Shown piece after piece: positions 1 through 8,638 of a stretch of DNA of 36,314 nucleotides (its first letter is position 1; each line of letters begins with the position of its first letter). The notes beneath the pieces were generated by a model that was not told the origin of the DNA, searched no databases, and saw only the letters and a program-made list of their open reading frames with translations. Made by a program: the position numbers and the translations under genes. The DNA lies in the NCBI GenBank assembly GCA_001782075.1, contig MFNO01000017.1, positions 1 to 36,314 of the forward strand, in the 5' to 3' direction. The stretch is from Candidatus Levybacteria bacterium RIFCSPHIGHO2_01_FULL_38_26 (GTDB lineage: Bacteria > Patescibacteriota > Microgenomatia > Levybacterales > UBA12049).

Positions 1-129
1 ATTATTCCCCCATTTGAAACTCCGCTCAAAAACGTCTATCTTGCGAATATCCAGCAGGTTTATCCGTGGGACAGAGGCACCAACTACGCTGTGGAGTTAG
101 GAGAGAAAGTAGCGCGATTAATAAAATAA
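1..129 (+). CDS. C-terminal end of an FAD/NAD(P)-dependent oxidoreductase (partial)
   Basis: An open frame enters from the left edge and ends at TAA 127-129, so only the last 42 residues are visible. The stretch NVYLANIQQVYPWDRGTNYA followed by a helix resembles the C-terminal end of amine-oxidase or protoporphyrinogen-oxidase-like flavoproteins, where the PWDRGTN segment lies close to the FAD. Such genes often sit among surface-polysaccharide genes, and the next genes here encode multi-pass membrane proteins of that kind. The catalytic part lies outside the window, so the substrate cannot be inferred. Confidence 0.6.
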   Translation: MIPPFETPLKNVYLANIQQVYPWDRGTNYAVELGEKVARLIK

Positions 130-139
130 CTTCTTGCTT

Positions 140-1771
140 ATGAAAAAACTTTTTCCTCTGATTAAAAATCATTACATCGAAATTACTCTCATAATCTTTA
201 CTCTGTCTTTCAGCTTCTGGCTTATGTTTAAAACATTTTCATATAGCGATGATTCAATGCTAATTGCCGTAAAAGCATGGAGTGATTTCGGAAGTCACAT
301 TCCTCTTATCAGATCCTTTTCTTTTGGCAGTAATTTACCAATAGAGTATCCTATTTTTCCCGGGGAACCAATAAAGTACCATTTTTTGTTTTATTTTTTG
401 GTTGGCATGCTTGAAAAAATAGGCATACGAATTGATTATGCGCTGAATATTCCAAGCGCGTTTTCATTTTTTCTACTTCTTCTCTCTGTATATTTTCTTG
501 CAAAACTGTTGTTTAAAAGTAAAATAGTGGGAATTTTAGCTGTAGTTTTTCTTCTTTTCAACTCTTCTTTTTCTTTTCTAGAGTTTTTCAAAACCCATTC
601 TTTTTCATTTCAGATTATCTCACAAATAGTCCAAAATAATACATTCCCTTCATTTGGACCTTATGACGGGAAGATCGTCTCCGCATTTTGGAATCTCAAC
701 ATCTACACTAACCAAAGGCATCTGGCTATAGGAGCCGCTTTTCTTGTGCTCTTTGTATGGTTTGTATATAAGTACTCAAGACTTGACAAACAAATCAACA
801 GGCTTTTAATTTTATTATGGATTTTACTCGTTGGAGCATTACCGTACATTCATTTTGGAATTTTTATTATGCTTTATCCTATAAGCTCGATCTTATTTAT
901 TCTATTGCCACGTGCACGCCTTATAATTTTTGCGATTTTGTTTTATGGAGGAATTTTAGCTTTACCTAGTATTTTTCACCTACAGAGTGGAGCATCTACA
1001 TCAAATATTGGACTATACTTTGGTTTTCTATCATCAGACAAAACACTTTATGGTATCACCTACTATTGGTTTATGAACTTAGGATTATCCTTAATTCTTA
1101 TTCCTCTTGGTTTCTTGTTTTCTCCCAAAGATGCGAAAAAATTATTCATCGCCATCCTGCCTCTTTTTCTTATTGGAAATCTTGTAAAATTCAGTCCAGA
1201 AATTGCTGCAAATCACAAATTTTTTACTATTTTTATTATCTTTGGAAACATATTTTCTGCCTACGCACTTTATAGATTATGGAAAATTCATTTTTTAGGC
1301 AAATTTCTTTTCATACCACTCTTTGTTATTATGATTTTATCAGGAATAATTGATTTTTTTCCCATTAAAAATGATCTATACATGAAAGTTGTTGACTATC
1401 CAAAAAATGAAGATACAAAATGGATAGTAGAAAATACTCCAAAAGACGCTCTCTTTCTAAATGCAAGCTACTTTAACAATCCAGCATCTATTGCTGGTAG
1501 AAAAATTTTCCTTGGCTGGCCATACTTTCCTTGGTCGCTTGGATATGACACGTACAAACGCGATGCTTTAAGAAAAAGTCTTTTTGGACAAGACAATCTT
1601 GCCTACGTTTGTTCGATTATTCGTGAGTACGACATTGATTATATTCAAACCGAAAATAGAACAGGTGATGTTGAGTTTATTAATCACGATTTTTTTGAAC
1701 GAAATTTTCAAAAAGTATACAACAATAAAGAAACTCTATTTTCGATTTACTCTGTTAAACCTACTTGTTAA
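140..1771 (+). CDS. Multi-pass membrane protein, GT-C glycosyltransferase-like
   Basis: A 543-residue protein with a cytoplasmic Lys-rich start and about ten hydrophobic segments. After the first membrane helix there is an extracytoplasmic loop with SDDSML and KAWSDFGSH, acidic motifs in the place where GT-C enzymes carry their catalytic Asp. The C-terminal 120 residues (from about KWIVENTPKDALFLN) look like a soluble domain. The family resembles DUF2298-type and PMT-like proteins thought to use polyprenyl-phosphate sugars at the membrane, but no specific reaction can be assigned. An in-frame TTG lies at 134; the ATG at 140 is preferred. The gene starts 10 bases after the upstream stop, and the next gene is a related membrane protein. 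The CDS is certain; the function is inferred. Confidence 0.85.
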   Translation: MKKLFPLIKNHYIEITLIIFTLSFSFWLMFKTFSYSDDSMLIAVKAWSDFGSHIPLIRSFSFGSNLPIEYPIFPGEPIKYHFLFYFLVGMLEKIGIRIDYALNIPSAFSFFLLLLSVYFLAKLLFKSKIVGILAVVFLLFNSSFSFLEFFKTHSFSFQIISQIVQNNTFPSFGPYDGKIVSAFWNLNIYTNQRHLAIGAAFLVLFVWFVYKYSRLDKQINRLLILLWILLVGALPYIHFGIFIMLYPISSILFILLPRARLIIFAILFYGGILALPSIFHLQSGASTSNIGLYFGFLSSDKTLYGITYYWFMNLGLSLILIPLGFLFSPKDAKKLFIAILPLFLIGNLVKFSPEIAANHKFFTIFIIFGNIFSAYALYRLWKIHFLGKFLFIPLFVIMILSGIIDFFPIKNDLYMKVVDYPKNEDTKWIVENTPKDALFLNASYFNNPASIAGRKIFLGWPYFPWSLGYDTYKRDALRKSLFGQDNLAYVCSIIREYDIDYIQTENRTGDVEFINHDFFERNFQKVYNNKETLFSIYSVKPTC

Positions 1772-1821
1772 GTAAACGAGTATGATAGAATGGAGTATCA
1801 AAATCAAATTAAATAGAACGC

Positions 1822-4236
1822 ATGGACTTTGTTGATATAATATTCGTTCTCCAGTGGTGGTTGGTTTTTTTTGTTATTGGCATAATATTTTTGCCCTTAA
1901 CCATCAGAATCTTTTCTAATTTTTTCGACAAAGGATATATTTTTTCAAAAATTCTGGGGATTGCGCTGATAAGTTATACGGTTTTTTTATTGGGAATTCT
2001 AAAAATCGCCCCATTCACCGAAGTCACCATTTTTATAATCATTCTTGTCTACTTAATTCTTAATATATTAATATCCAAGTATCTTAATTTCTCTAAACTT
2101 ATTATATATTTAAAGGGCAGCTGGAAAATAATTCTATTCGAGGAGTTTTTATTTTTAGCCACATTATTCTTCTGGTCATACATTCGTACTCACGAACCAT
2201 CAATTCACGGTCTTGAAAAATACATGGACTTTGGATTCATAAATTCGATTCTCAGAAGTGAATATTTTCCGCCCACCGACATGTGGTTTTCCCCACTGCC
2301 TATAAATTATTATTATTTTGGACATTTAGTGACAGCTGTTTTAACAAAAATATCAATGATACCCTCTTTTGTAACATACAACCTCATGCTCTCAACAATT
2401 TTTGCCTTCACATTTACAGGCGCCTTTTCGATAGGAGCTAACCTAATTTATCATTTATTCTTAAATAAAAATCAATTTGATAAAAAAAGGGCAGGCTTGC
2501 CCGCCGAAGCTTTAGCGAAGGTGGGACCCCGAGCGATTATAGCAGGGTTAATCACAGGATTTCTGATATCCATGGCTGGCAACCTTCATACAATTTACAC
2601 ATTATTTAAGCCTTACGTAAATGAAAATCCGATTCCCTTCTGGCAATTGGCATTTGCGCTGGACTCTTTCCCTAATAACTACTGGTATCCAAATGCTACT
2701 CGTTTTATAGAAAACACCATCCACGAATTTCCTATTTATTCGTCTGTTGTCTCAGATCTACATGGACACTATCTCGATGTACCTTTTGTGCTGCTGACAA
2801 TCGCGGTGCTACTTTCCTTTATGCACAATGTCATCCTGAAGGCAAAGCCCGAAGGATCCCCGCCTGCACTTGCCTTCGGCACGAGCCGATGGCGGGCAGG
2901 TAGATTCTTCGCCTTTCAGGCTCAGAATGACATATGGATCTTGCTATTACTAGCATTCCTGCTGGCAGTAATGTACATGACCAATGCGTGGGACGGAATC
3001 ATTTATTTCTTACTAACTGCTTTAACTATCTTATTTATTATATTTAAACCTCTGGCTAATTCTAGTTCAAGAGAAATTAAAAATGAGAAATTAAAAATGA
3101 AAAATTCATTGAAAATTGAAAATTTAAAATTGAAAATTGCTTCATTGATGTTTTGTATGGGAATTATCGTGGTTGGCTTCTTTGTTTTCTCTCTCCCTTT
3201 TAATCTCCATTTCAAACCCTTCGCCTCTGGTATCGGCATTCTATGTGCTCCTGAGTTTTTGACAAAAATAGGTAGTTTTGGACCACTTCTTTTCGAAGCC
3301 GACCACTGCCAGCACTCTCTCTGGTGGCAGATGACCGTTCTATATGGTTTTTTCTACTTCTGGGCAATATCATTTATAATTTTTCTCTCCAATAAACGTA
3401 TTGTCATCCCGAATTTATTTCGGGATCTCGGTTCTTCAAAAACAAAGATTCTGAAACTAGTTCAGAATGACAACCATAGGCCTGATCTCTTCGTCCTTCT
3501 GCTAATTCTTTTCTCCACGTTTCTCATAATCGTCCCCGAATTTATTTATGTCAAGGACATTTATCCTGGTCACTATAGAGCAAACACGATGTTTAAATTG
3601 GTATATCAAGCATTTATCATGCTCTCAATTGCGTCCGGATATATAGTTGTGAGGTTGCTTTCTAATTGGAGAATGCAAAATGCCCGCCTGCCGGCGAGGC
3701 AGGGAAGATGGAAAGTTCCCTACTGGATTATTGGTAGTATTGGATTATTTTTAGTAATGATCTATCCCTACTTTGCTATCAACTCTTACTACGCAGATCT
3801 AAAAACCTATCATGGATTAGATGGATTGGAATATCTAAAAACACTCTATCCTACGGACTACGACGCGATTATGTGGATTAACGAAAACATCAAAGCTCAG
3901 CCTGTAATTTTGGAGGCTCAAGGAGACTCATACACTGATTATGGAAGAGTATCTACAAACACTGGTCTACCGACAGTTCTAGGCTGGACAGTACATGAAT
4001 GGCTCTGGCGAGGAACATACGACATACCGGCACCGAGAATTGCCGAGGTTCAAACAATGTACGAGTCAGAAGATCTCGAACAAACGAAAAGCTTGCTAGA
4101 AAAACACAATGTATCTCTTGTATTCTTTGGAGATTTAGAACGTGATAAATATCCAAATCTAAATGAAAATAAATTCAAAACTCTTGGAAAAATTATCTAC
4201 GAAAATGGGGAAACAAAAATTTACCAATTAAATTAA
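1822..4236 (+). CDS. Chlor_Arch_YYY (DUF2298) family multi-pass membrane protein
   Basis: An 804-residue polytopic membrane protein. Signature stretches are MDFGFINSILRSEYFPPTDM and LPINYYYFGH in the first large loop, GWTVHEWLWRG near the C terminus, and FIYVKDIYPGHYRANTMFK in the second half; these are typical of the DUF2298 (Chlor_Arch_YYY) family. The family is regarded as GT-C-like and is probably involved in surface glycan assembly, but its chemistry is not established. The gene is odd because five short repeat-derived peptides are inserted in frame (DNA 2489-2525, 2830-2931, 3073-3140, 3403-3471, 3682-3704), all apparently in loops or linkers. They give low-complexity peptides such as KNEKLKMKN and IPNLFRDL. 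Without them the protein would be about 100 residues shorter. Confidence 0.9.
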   Translation: MDFVDIIFVLQWWLVFFVIGIIFLPLTIRIFSNFFDKGYIFSKILGIALISYTVFLLGILKIAPFTEVTIFIIILVYLILNILISKYLNFSKLIIYLKGSWKIILFEEFLFLATLFFWSYIRTHEPSIHGLEKYMDFGFINSILRSEYFPPTDMWFSPLPINYYYFGHLVTAVLTKISMIPSFVTYNLMLSTIFAFTFTGAFSIGANLIYHLFLNKNQFDKKRAGLPAEALAKVGPRAIIAGLITGFLISMAGNLHTIYTLFKPYVNENPIPFWQLAFALDSFPNNYWYPNATRFIENTIHEFPIYSSVVSDLHGHYLDVPFVLLTIAVLLSFMHNVILKAKPEGSPPALAFGTSRWRAGRFFAFQAQNDIWILLLLAFLLAVMYMTNAWDGIIYFLLTALTILFIIFKPLANSSSREIKNEKLKMKNSLKIENLKLKIASLMFCMGIIVVGFFVFSLPFNLHFKPFASGIGILCAPEFLTKIGSFGPLLFEADHCQHSLWWQMTVLYGFFYFWAISFIIFLSNKRIVIPNLFRDLGSSKTKILKLVQNDNHRPDLFVLLLILFSTFLIIVPEFIYVKDIYPGHYRANTMFKLVYQAFIMLSIASGYIVVRLLSNWRMQNARLPARQGRWKVPYWIIGSIGLFLVMIYPYFAINSYYADLKTYHGLDGLEYLKTLYPTDYDAIMWINENIKAQPVILEAQGDSYTDYGRVSTNTGLPTVLGWTVHEWLWRGTYDIPAPRIAEVQTMYESEDLEQTKSLLEKHNVSLVFFGDLERDKYPNLNENKFKTLGKIIYENGETKIYQLN
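2489..2525. repeat. Palindromic GC-rich repeat inside the DUF2298 gene
   Basis: The GGCAGGCTTGCCCGCC palindrome is followed by GAAGCTTTAGCGAAGGTGGG. It is much richer in G+C than its surroundings and is read as the peptide RAGLPAEALAKVG. Related arms occur at 3682-3704, 7770-7797 and 8756-8775. Confidence 0.7.
2830..2931. repeat. Composite palindromic repeat (GTCATCC...AATGAC) inside the DUF2298 gene
   Basis: It begins GTCATCCTGAAGGC and ends GGCTCAGAATGAC, so the outer arms are inverted copies. A second GC-rich palindrome (CCCGCCTGCACTTGCC with GGCGGGCAGG) is nested inside. The reading frame stays open through all 102 bases, adding about 34 residues between two membrane helices. Confidence 0.75.
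3073..3140. repeat. AT-rich repeat (GAAATTAAAAATGA type) inside the DUF2298 gene
   Basis: Short units of the form AAATTAAAAATGA and GAAAATTTAAAATTG are repeated with small changes, and the two halves are partly inverted. Translated, it gives a Lys/Asn/Leu-rich peptide including EIKNEKLKMKN, unlike the hydrophobic protein around it. The same kind of sequence lies in the PfkB gene (13897-13929) and between genes at 19783-19895. Confidence 0.65.
3403..3471. repeat. Palindromic repeat (GTCATCCCGAATTTATTTCG type) inside the DUF2298 gene
   Basis: The left part is GTCATCCCGAATTTATTTCG followed by GGATCT. The right part is TCTGAAACTAGTTCAGAATG followed by AC. The ends are inverted copies, so the single strand can fold. 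Read as IPNLFRDL and KLVQNDN. The same family occurs at 8912-8973 in the FemABX gene and at 28172-28234 before the signal peptidase gene. Confidence 0.8.
3682..3704. repeat. GC-rich palindrome (CCCGCCTGCCGGCGAGGCAG) inside the DUF2298 gene
   Basis: A near-perfect palindrome read in frame as ARLPARQG. It resembles the CCTGCCGGCAGGC palindrome at 8756-8775. Confidence 0.65.
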
Positions 4237-4282
4237 GTCCTTAGCCATTTGCTTACAAACCTCTTTTTCTGATAAAATTCGG

Positions 4283-4918
4283 TTGCATAATTTACGCATT
4301 AGTTTTTCAAAAGAGCGTCCCAATCATTTTATCAATGTAGATGTACCTATCGTATCTAGTTATAGGCGTGGAAAAAACGTTGAAGAATTAAAAACCGCTG
4401 CTCTTTATTTTAACAATCTTGGATTATCTACTTATCCAGACCATCTCGACAATCCAATTAGTATAGATGAAGAATTCGTCTTTTTTGGCAGAAATCAAGA
4501 TGTTTTAGCGAATAACAAAAGGAGCTTAGAGATTGAGTTCCTCAAAGCAGTAAACAGAGCAAAATTAGTTTACGTTGTTGCGACAAACGGGCGCATTGGA
4601 GAATCCTCAAGCATTGAAATCGCATGGGGTTTATTCTACAATGCTCCTTTAGCAATCTCTCAAGCTATTGCAGAATACGACGATAGAGTTCCTTTGGAAA
4701 TTAAAAATATTATTGAAAATAATAAAATGCTTATTCCTATACTTCCAATCGAAAGTCTTAAAGAATCAAACGCAGACGAACTGTTTCATTCTTTAGCAAG
4801 CAAAGAAAAACCGCCTCTTCTGGACATAAGCCCAGAAGGTAAAAAAACAGTACTTTCCTCAATTCGCTCCTTGATAAGACATTTAGAACAATCTCCGATA
4901 ATCACACATCGGATGTGA
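4283..4918 (+). CDS. Nucleoside 2-deoxyribosyltransferase-like protein
   Basis: A 211-residue soluble protein. The segment KLVYVVATNGRIGESSSIEI followed by AWGL resembles the nucleoside 2-deoxyribosyltransferase fold, where G-x-I-G-x-S/T-x-x-E-I places the catalytic Glu. An early strand-loop with SSYRRGKNVEELK fits the start of that fold, and PLEIKNIIENNKMLIPILPI follows. Family members cleave or exchange N-glycosidic bonds of nucleosides or bind nucleotides, but the substrate is unknown here. The frame opens at a TTG, with a TGATAAAAT -10-like box just upstream (4270-4278) and no Shine-Dalgarno sequence, so the start is uncertain. It ends 26 bases from the convergent LCP gene; a small hairpin (4901-4919) overlaps its stop. 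Confidence 0.7.
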   Translation: MHNLRISFSKERPNHFINVDVPIVSSYRRGKNVEELKTAALYFNNLGLSTYPDHLDNPISIDEEFVFFGRNQDVLANNKRSLEIEFLKAVNRAKLVYVVATNGRIGESSSIEIAWGLFYNAPLAISQAIAEYDDRVPLEIKNIIENNKMLIPILPIESLKESNADELFHSLASKEKPPLLDISPEGKKTVLSSIRSLIRHLEQSPIITHRM

Positions 4919-4943
4919 TATGCTATTTACACATCGGTAGGAC

Positions 4944-6032
4944 TTAGAGAGGGTTTTCCGCAATTGGGCACTCGCCGACTTTTATTTCACACTCAACATA
5001 CTTTTGAATCTCTGAAAAGTCTCCGTTGCCAATCCTGGGAATCAAAACCCACTGTCCTCTAAAATCGCTAGAAATCGGAGGGTTTAGCAAAAGCCCCGGT
5101 CTATCCTGCTTCTCATCTCCATAATCAATGGTCGCACTATAAATCACTGCTTCCTGCATCTTTTGTGCAAGTTTTATAAAATCATCTATCTCTTCTTCCT
5201 GTATATTTGTATCAATGCTGTCTTTGATTGTTGAATACAAACCAATTACTTTTACCGGATTAACAAGCGTTTCCAGCGCAAAAACTTTGTCTTTAAACGA
5301 AGCAATTATCTTTTCCTGTCTTTTGCTTCTTGCAAAATCCGTACCCTCTTCTCCTTCTGCGTGACGAGAGCGAACAAATTGCAAAGCTGTTTCTCCATTC
5401 ATATGCTGTATGCCTTGGTTAAAACGAACATGGGTGTAGCGACAGGGAAATGCCTCAAGCTGAGAAGACGCGGTTGCCAGCAATTCAATTTCTTCTTCTT
5501 TGCGTCCGCAAAGATCGTCTTCGCTGCCAACGATTGGATATTCAAAATCGTCAAATGTCCTCTCGACATCAACATCCAGTCCTCCTATCAAATCGACAGC
5601 TTTCACAAAGCCATTAAAATCAATTCTAATCGCATAGTCTATTGGCTGGTTGATAATATCTGCAACTACTGCCTTTGCCAATATTAACCCTCCCTGTTCT
5701 TTTTTGGAATTCCCATATGCGTAAGCTGAATTAATTTTTGCCCTCAAATCCGGAACCCATAGATCGCGTGGGATAGAAACCAAAACCACTCTGTTTTTGC
5801 CGGGATCTATACTTGCGAAAATTATCGTATCTGTCAGATCCGGACCTTGATGTACTCCTCCTCCAGTTCCCAAAAGAATAACATTTATATTGTTTTCTGT
5901 TTTCTTAAGTTCAATTTCGCGGTTAAACAAAAACTCAAGTATTATTGGGAAAAATTTAGGGCCTTGAAGAACAAAAAATACTATACCAACAAAAAACAAT
6001 ATTCCCAGTACAAAGAATATTTTTTTACGCAT
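4944..6032 (-). CDS. LytR-CpsA-Psr (LCP) family cell-wall glycopolymer transferase
   Basis: A 362-residue protein with a short cytoplasmic start, one membrane helix (about residues 4-23) and an extracytoplasmic LCP domain. The LCP core is clear: INVILLGTGG, then SDT-like LTDTIIFASIDP, the SIPRDLWVP motif, KINSAYAYG, VDLIGGLDVDVE, and FVRSRHAEGEEGTDFARSKR. The Arg and Asp residues of these motifs bind the pyrophosphate of the polyprenyl-linked donor. LCP proteins move secondary polymers from lipid carriers onto peptidoglycan or surface proteins, which fits the GT-C-like genes nearby. The start overlaps the end of the triosephosphate isomerase gene by 8 bases, so the two are probably co-transcribed. 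Confidence 0.93.
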   Translation of the reverse strand: MRKKIFFVLGILFFVGIVFFVLQGPKFFPIILEFLFNREIELKKTENNINVILLGTGGGVHQGPDLTDTIIFASIDPGKNRVVLVSIPRDLWVPDLRAKINSAYAYGNSKKEQGGLILAKAVVADIINQPIDYAIRIDFNGFVKAVDLIGGLDVDVERTFDDFEYPIVGSEDDLCGRKEEEIELLATASSQLEAFPCRYTHVRFNQGIQHMNGETALQFVRSRHAEGEEGTDFARSKRQEKIIASFKDKVFALETLVNPVKVIGLYSTIKDSIDTNIQEEEIDDFIKLAQKMQEAVIYSATIDYGDEKQDRPGLLLNPPISSDFRGQWVLIPRIGNGDFSEIQKYVECEIKVGECPIAENPL

Positions 6033-6696
6033 TTTTAATGATCTCTAAAAACTTATGGGAGTCAAGACTTGCTCCACCGACCAACACTCCTTCAATATTT
6101 GGCATTGATGTAAAACTTTTTACATTTTCCGGCACCACACTTCCGCCATACAAAACAGGAATGTCGCCAAGTTCTTTCTTAATGCTTTTTGACATCTCTT
6201 CGGCATTTTCTGGAGTATCAGGATGACCAGAACCAATCGCAAAAACCGGTTCGTAAGCAACAATTTCTGCACCATGCGGTATTGGTGTATTCTCATTCTG
6301 AATGCAAAAGATGGGAGCAAGATCATGGCGCGTTGCTATTGAAACTTTTTGTCCAATCAATTCGTCCGTTTCGCCGAAATACTTCCTTCTTTCTGAATGT
6401 CCAATAATTACGTAATTAGCAAGCTCTTTTATTTGCCTACCATTAATCTCTCCCGTATAAGCTCCTTCATCAAACGCAGAAATATCTTGTGCTGCAAATT
6501 CAACAGGAAATTTTAGATTCTTAGCACAGTAATTGGCATGCTCAAGTGATATAAATGAAGGAGCGATAATAATCTTTTTGTCTCCTAAATTAATATTCTC
6601 CTTATTTAAGCCCTCGCTTAAATCATGCAGCCATTTTTCTGTCTCTTCAATAGTTTTATTCGATTTCCAGTTGGCAATTATAAACAGTTTCTTCAT
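6025..6696 (-). CDS. tpiA: Triosephosphate isomerase, compact form
   Basis: This glycolytic enzyme interconverts dihydroxyacetone phosphate and glyceraldehyde 3-phosphate. Catalytic residues are visible: Lys11 in NWKSNKT, His100 in IGHSERRKYFGETD, and Glu149 in VAYEPVFAIGSG with the mobile loop after it. The phosphate-binding GGSVVPENV and GVLVGGASL motifs are present. At 223 residues it is about 25 shorter than typical bacterial enzymes. The gap lies between His100 and Glu149, where the CxGE segment and following helix are reduced to CIQNENTPIPHGAE. It forms a minus-strand pair with the LCP gene. A GC-rich hairpin at 6704-6718 separates it from the divergent helicase gene. Confidence 0.96.
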   Translation of the reverse strand: MKKLFIIANWKSNKTIEETEKWLHDLSEGLNKENINLGDKKIIIAPSFISLEHANYCAKNLKFPVEFAAQDISAFDEGAYTGEINGRQIKELANYVIIGHSERRKYFGETDELIGQKVSIATRHDLAPIFCIQNENTPIPHGAEIVAYEPVFAIGSGHPDTPENAEEMSKSIKKELGDIPVLYGGSVVPENVKSFTSMPNIEGVLVGGASLDSHKFLEIIKNA

Positions 6697-6703
6697 GCTT
6701 GTG

Positions 6704-6718
6704 CCCCGCTCAGCGGGG
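6704..6718. repeat. Short GC palindrome CCCCGCTCAGCGGGG
   Basis: A 6-bp G+C stem with a 3-base loop sits in the 43-base gap between the divergent tpiA and helicase starts. It would lie in the tpiA leader or upstream of its promoter. It has no T-run and is unlikely to be a terminator. Confidence 0.5.
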
Positions 6719-6739
6719 TGATAAAATCAATTATACCCT

Positions 6740-8638
6740 ATGAAGAACGACTTTCTCAAGGATTTAAACAAAGACCAGCAAAAAGCAGTTTTACAAACAG
6801 ACGGTCCCATGATCATCCTGGCAGGCGCGGGGAGCGGAAAAACCAGAGTCCTTACCTACAAAGTTGCTTATCTTATTAAGGAAAAAGGGGTTGATCCTCT
6901 AAATATTCTCATGGTCACTTTTACAAACAAAGCCGCCAGCGAAATGAAAGAAAGGGTGCGAAAATTCCTCACTATCTACCCTCCATCTTCTTCCACCTTC
7001 CATATTCCGACGGTTTCTACCTTCCATTCCCTCTGTGCCAAAATCCTTAGAATCGACGGAAAATATATTGGCATTTCTACAAGATTTATTATCTATGACG
7101 ATCAGGATGCCCTTGATGCTATAAAAGAAGCCATGAAGAGGCTAAGTCTCTCTCCCAAGGATTTCAAACCCACATCCATTCTTGCGACCATCTCACAGGC
7201 GAAAAATGAAATTATTGACCCAAATACTTATATCCAGTATGCACGAGGTTATTTCCAGGAAACAGTTGCCAGAATTTATCCAATTTATCAAAACATCCTC
7301 AAAGACAATGACGCTCTGGATTTTGATGATCTGATGCTAAAAACCATTGAGTTGTTTGAAAAAAATCCGCAGGTTCTCGAAAAATATCAGGACAAATTCC
7401 GATATATTCTTGTTGATGAATATCAGGATACAAATCATGCGCAGTATATGCTTACCAAAATGTTGGGAAATAAGTACAAAAATATTTGCGTAGTGGGAGA
7501 CTTTTCACAAAGTATTTACAGCTGGAGAGGGGCTGACTTTACAAATCTTACGAAATTCAAAGAAGATTTTCCAAACACCAAAACTTTTTCTCTTTCTCAA
7601 AACTACAGATCCACCCAGAAAATTTTGGATGCTGCCTCTTCCGTAATATCAAGAAATACTACCCACCCAGTACTCAAACTTTGGACAGAAAACCCAAATG
7701 GCGAAGACATAACTCTTTATGAAGCGATAAACGAACACGCGGAAGCCGAGTTTATCATCCGCGAAATGTCCCGTCTTCGCCAAGACTTCGGCGGGCAAAC
7801 GAATGTCAAATATTCTAACTTCGCTGTTTTTTACAGAACCAATGCGCAGTCAAGAACCATCGAGGAAGTCTTTATTCATCAGGGCATACCATATGTTTTA
7901 ATAGGCGGCACAAGATTTTATGAGAGAAAAGAAATAAAAGATGTTTTGTCCTATCTTCGTTTGATTGCAAATCCAAAAGATATGGTATCTTATAAAAGAA
8001 TTGAAAAATTGGGGAAAGGGAGATTTCAGAAATTTCTTGAGCTCCAAGAATCCCTCAATGAATCATTAAATCAAAAACCTACTATTGAAATCTTGGATGA
8101 GGTTTTGAGAAAAACCGACTATCTTTCTCTATACGATGATAAAGACGAAGAAGATAGACAGCGTCTTGACAATATAAAAGAACTTCGCTCTGTTGCGGTT
8201 GAATTTCCAAATATTGACCAATTTTTGGAAAATGTTGCCCTGGTGGAACAGGAATATATGCCGGATCATCCTTCGACAGGCTCAGGAAAAGTCCTAAATG
8301 GCGATAAAAAAGACGCAGTAACTCTTATGACCATGCATGCTGCCAAAGGGCTGGAATTTCCTGTAGTTTTTATGATCGGCATGGAAGAAGGGCTCTTTCC
8401 CCACTCAAGAAGTCTTATGGATAAAAATGAACTTGAGGAAGAAAGAAGACTTTGTTATGTAGGCATCACAAGGGCTAAGCAAAAATTATACCTCAGTTTT
8501 GCCAGACGCCGACTTTTTTTCGGACTTAAAACTTCAAATATTGTCTCCCGCTTTATATTGGAGCTTCCGGAAAATGTTTTGTCAAAAAGTTTTCAATATT
8601 TTAAAAAAGAAAATGACAATACTTCGGAATGGCTATGA
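6740..8638 (+). CDS. uvrD: UvrD/PcrA-family superfamily 1 DNA helicase
   Basis: A 632-residue 3'-to-5' helicase of the type used in nucleotide excision repair and removal of recombination intermediates. Motifs in order: Q-like DLNKDQQKAV, Walker A GAGSGKTR (about residue 29), motif Ia MVTFTNKAASEMKERV, Walker B LVDEYQDTN, motif III GDFSQSIYSWRGA, motif IV LSQNYRS, motif V TLMTMHAAKGLEFPVVF, and motif VI CYVGITRAKQKL. It is shorter than classic PcrA (around 720). The 2B region after NPKDMVSYKRI is reduced, lacking the usual PxRGIG segment and replaced by EKLGKGRFQKF. Two repeat-derived peptides are inserted (DNA 7770-7797 and 8270-8286). It overlaps the next gene, so the two are translationally coupled. 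Confidence 0.95.
   Translation: MKNDFLKDLNKDQQKAVLQTDGPMIILAGAGSGKTRVLTYKVAYLIKEKGVDPLNILMVTFTNKAASEMKERVRKFLTIYPPSSSTFHIPTVSTFHSLCAKILRIDGKYIGISTRFIIYDDQDALDAIKEAMKRLSLSPKDFKPTSILATISQAKNEIIDPNTYIQYARGYFQETVARIYPIYQNILKDNDALDFDDLMLKTIELFEKNPQVLEKYQDKFRYILVDEYQDTNHAQYMLTKMLGNKYKNICVVGDFSQSIYSWRGADFTNLTKFKEDFPNTKTFSLSQNYRSTQKILDAASSVISRNTTHPVLKLWTENPNGEDITLYEAINEHAEAEFIIREMSRLRQDFGGQTNVKYSNFAVFYRTNAQSRTIEEVFIHQGIPYVLIGGTRFYERKEIKDVLSYLRLIANPKDMVSYKRIEKLGKGRFQKFLELQESLNESLNQKPTIEILDEVLRKTDYLSLYDDKDEEDRQRLDNIKELRSVAVEFPNIDQFLENVALVEQEYMPDHPSTGSGKVLNGDKKDAVTLMTMHAAKGLEFPVVFMIGMEEGLFPHSRSLMDKNELEEERRLCYVGITRAKQKLYLSFARRRLFFGLKTSNIVSRFILELPENVLSKSFQYFKKENDNTSEWL
7770..7797. repeat. GC-rich palindromic repeat inside the helicase gene
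   Basis: CCCGTCTTCGCCAAGACTTC followed by GGCGGGC; the arms CCCGYC/GGCGGG and GTCTTCG/AGACTTC-like segments are inverted. It is read as RLRQDFGGQ between the RecA-like motifs, a stretch not expected in UvrD proteins. Confidence 0.6.
8270..8286. repeat. Half copy of the CCTTCGACAGGCTCAGG repeat inside the helicase gene
   Basis: It matches one arm of the palindromic repeat seen at 30854-30895 and is read as PSTGSGK. The inserted stretch lies just before helicase motif V, apparently in a surface loop. Confidence 0.55.

Noticed and set aside
4901-4919. Hairpin ATCACA...TGTGAT as a terminator between convergent genes
   Set aside because: The stem is short, A+T rich, overlaps the stop codon and has no T-run.
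5361-5687. Plus-strand 108-codon frame opposite the LCP gene
   Set aside because: It lies wholly inside a gene with a clear LCP signature on the other strand and has no family features.
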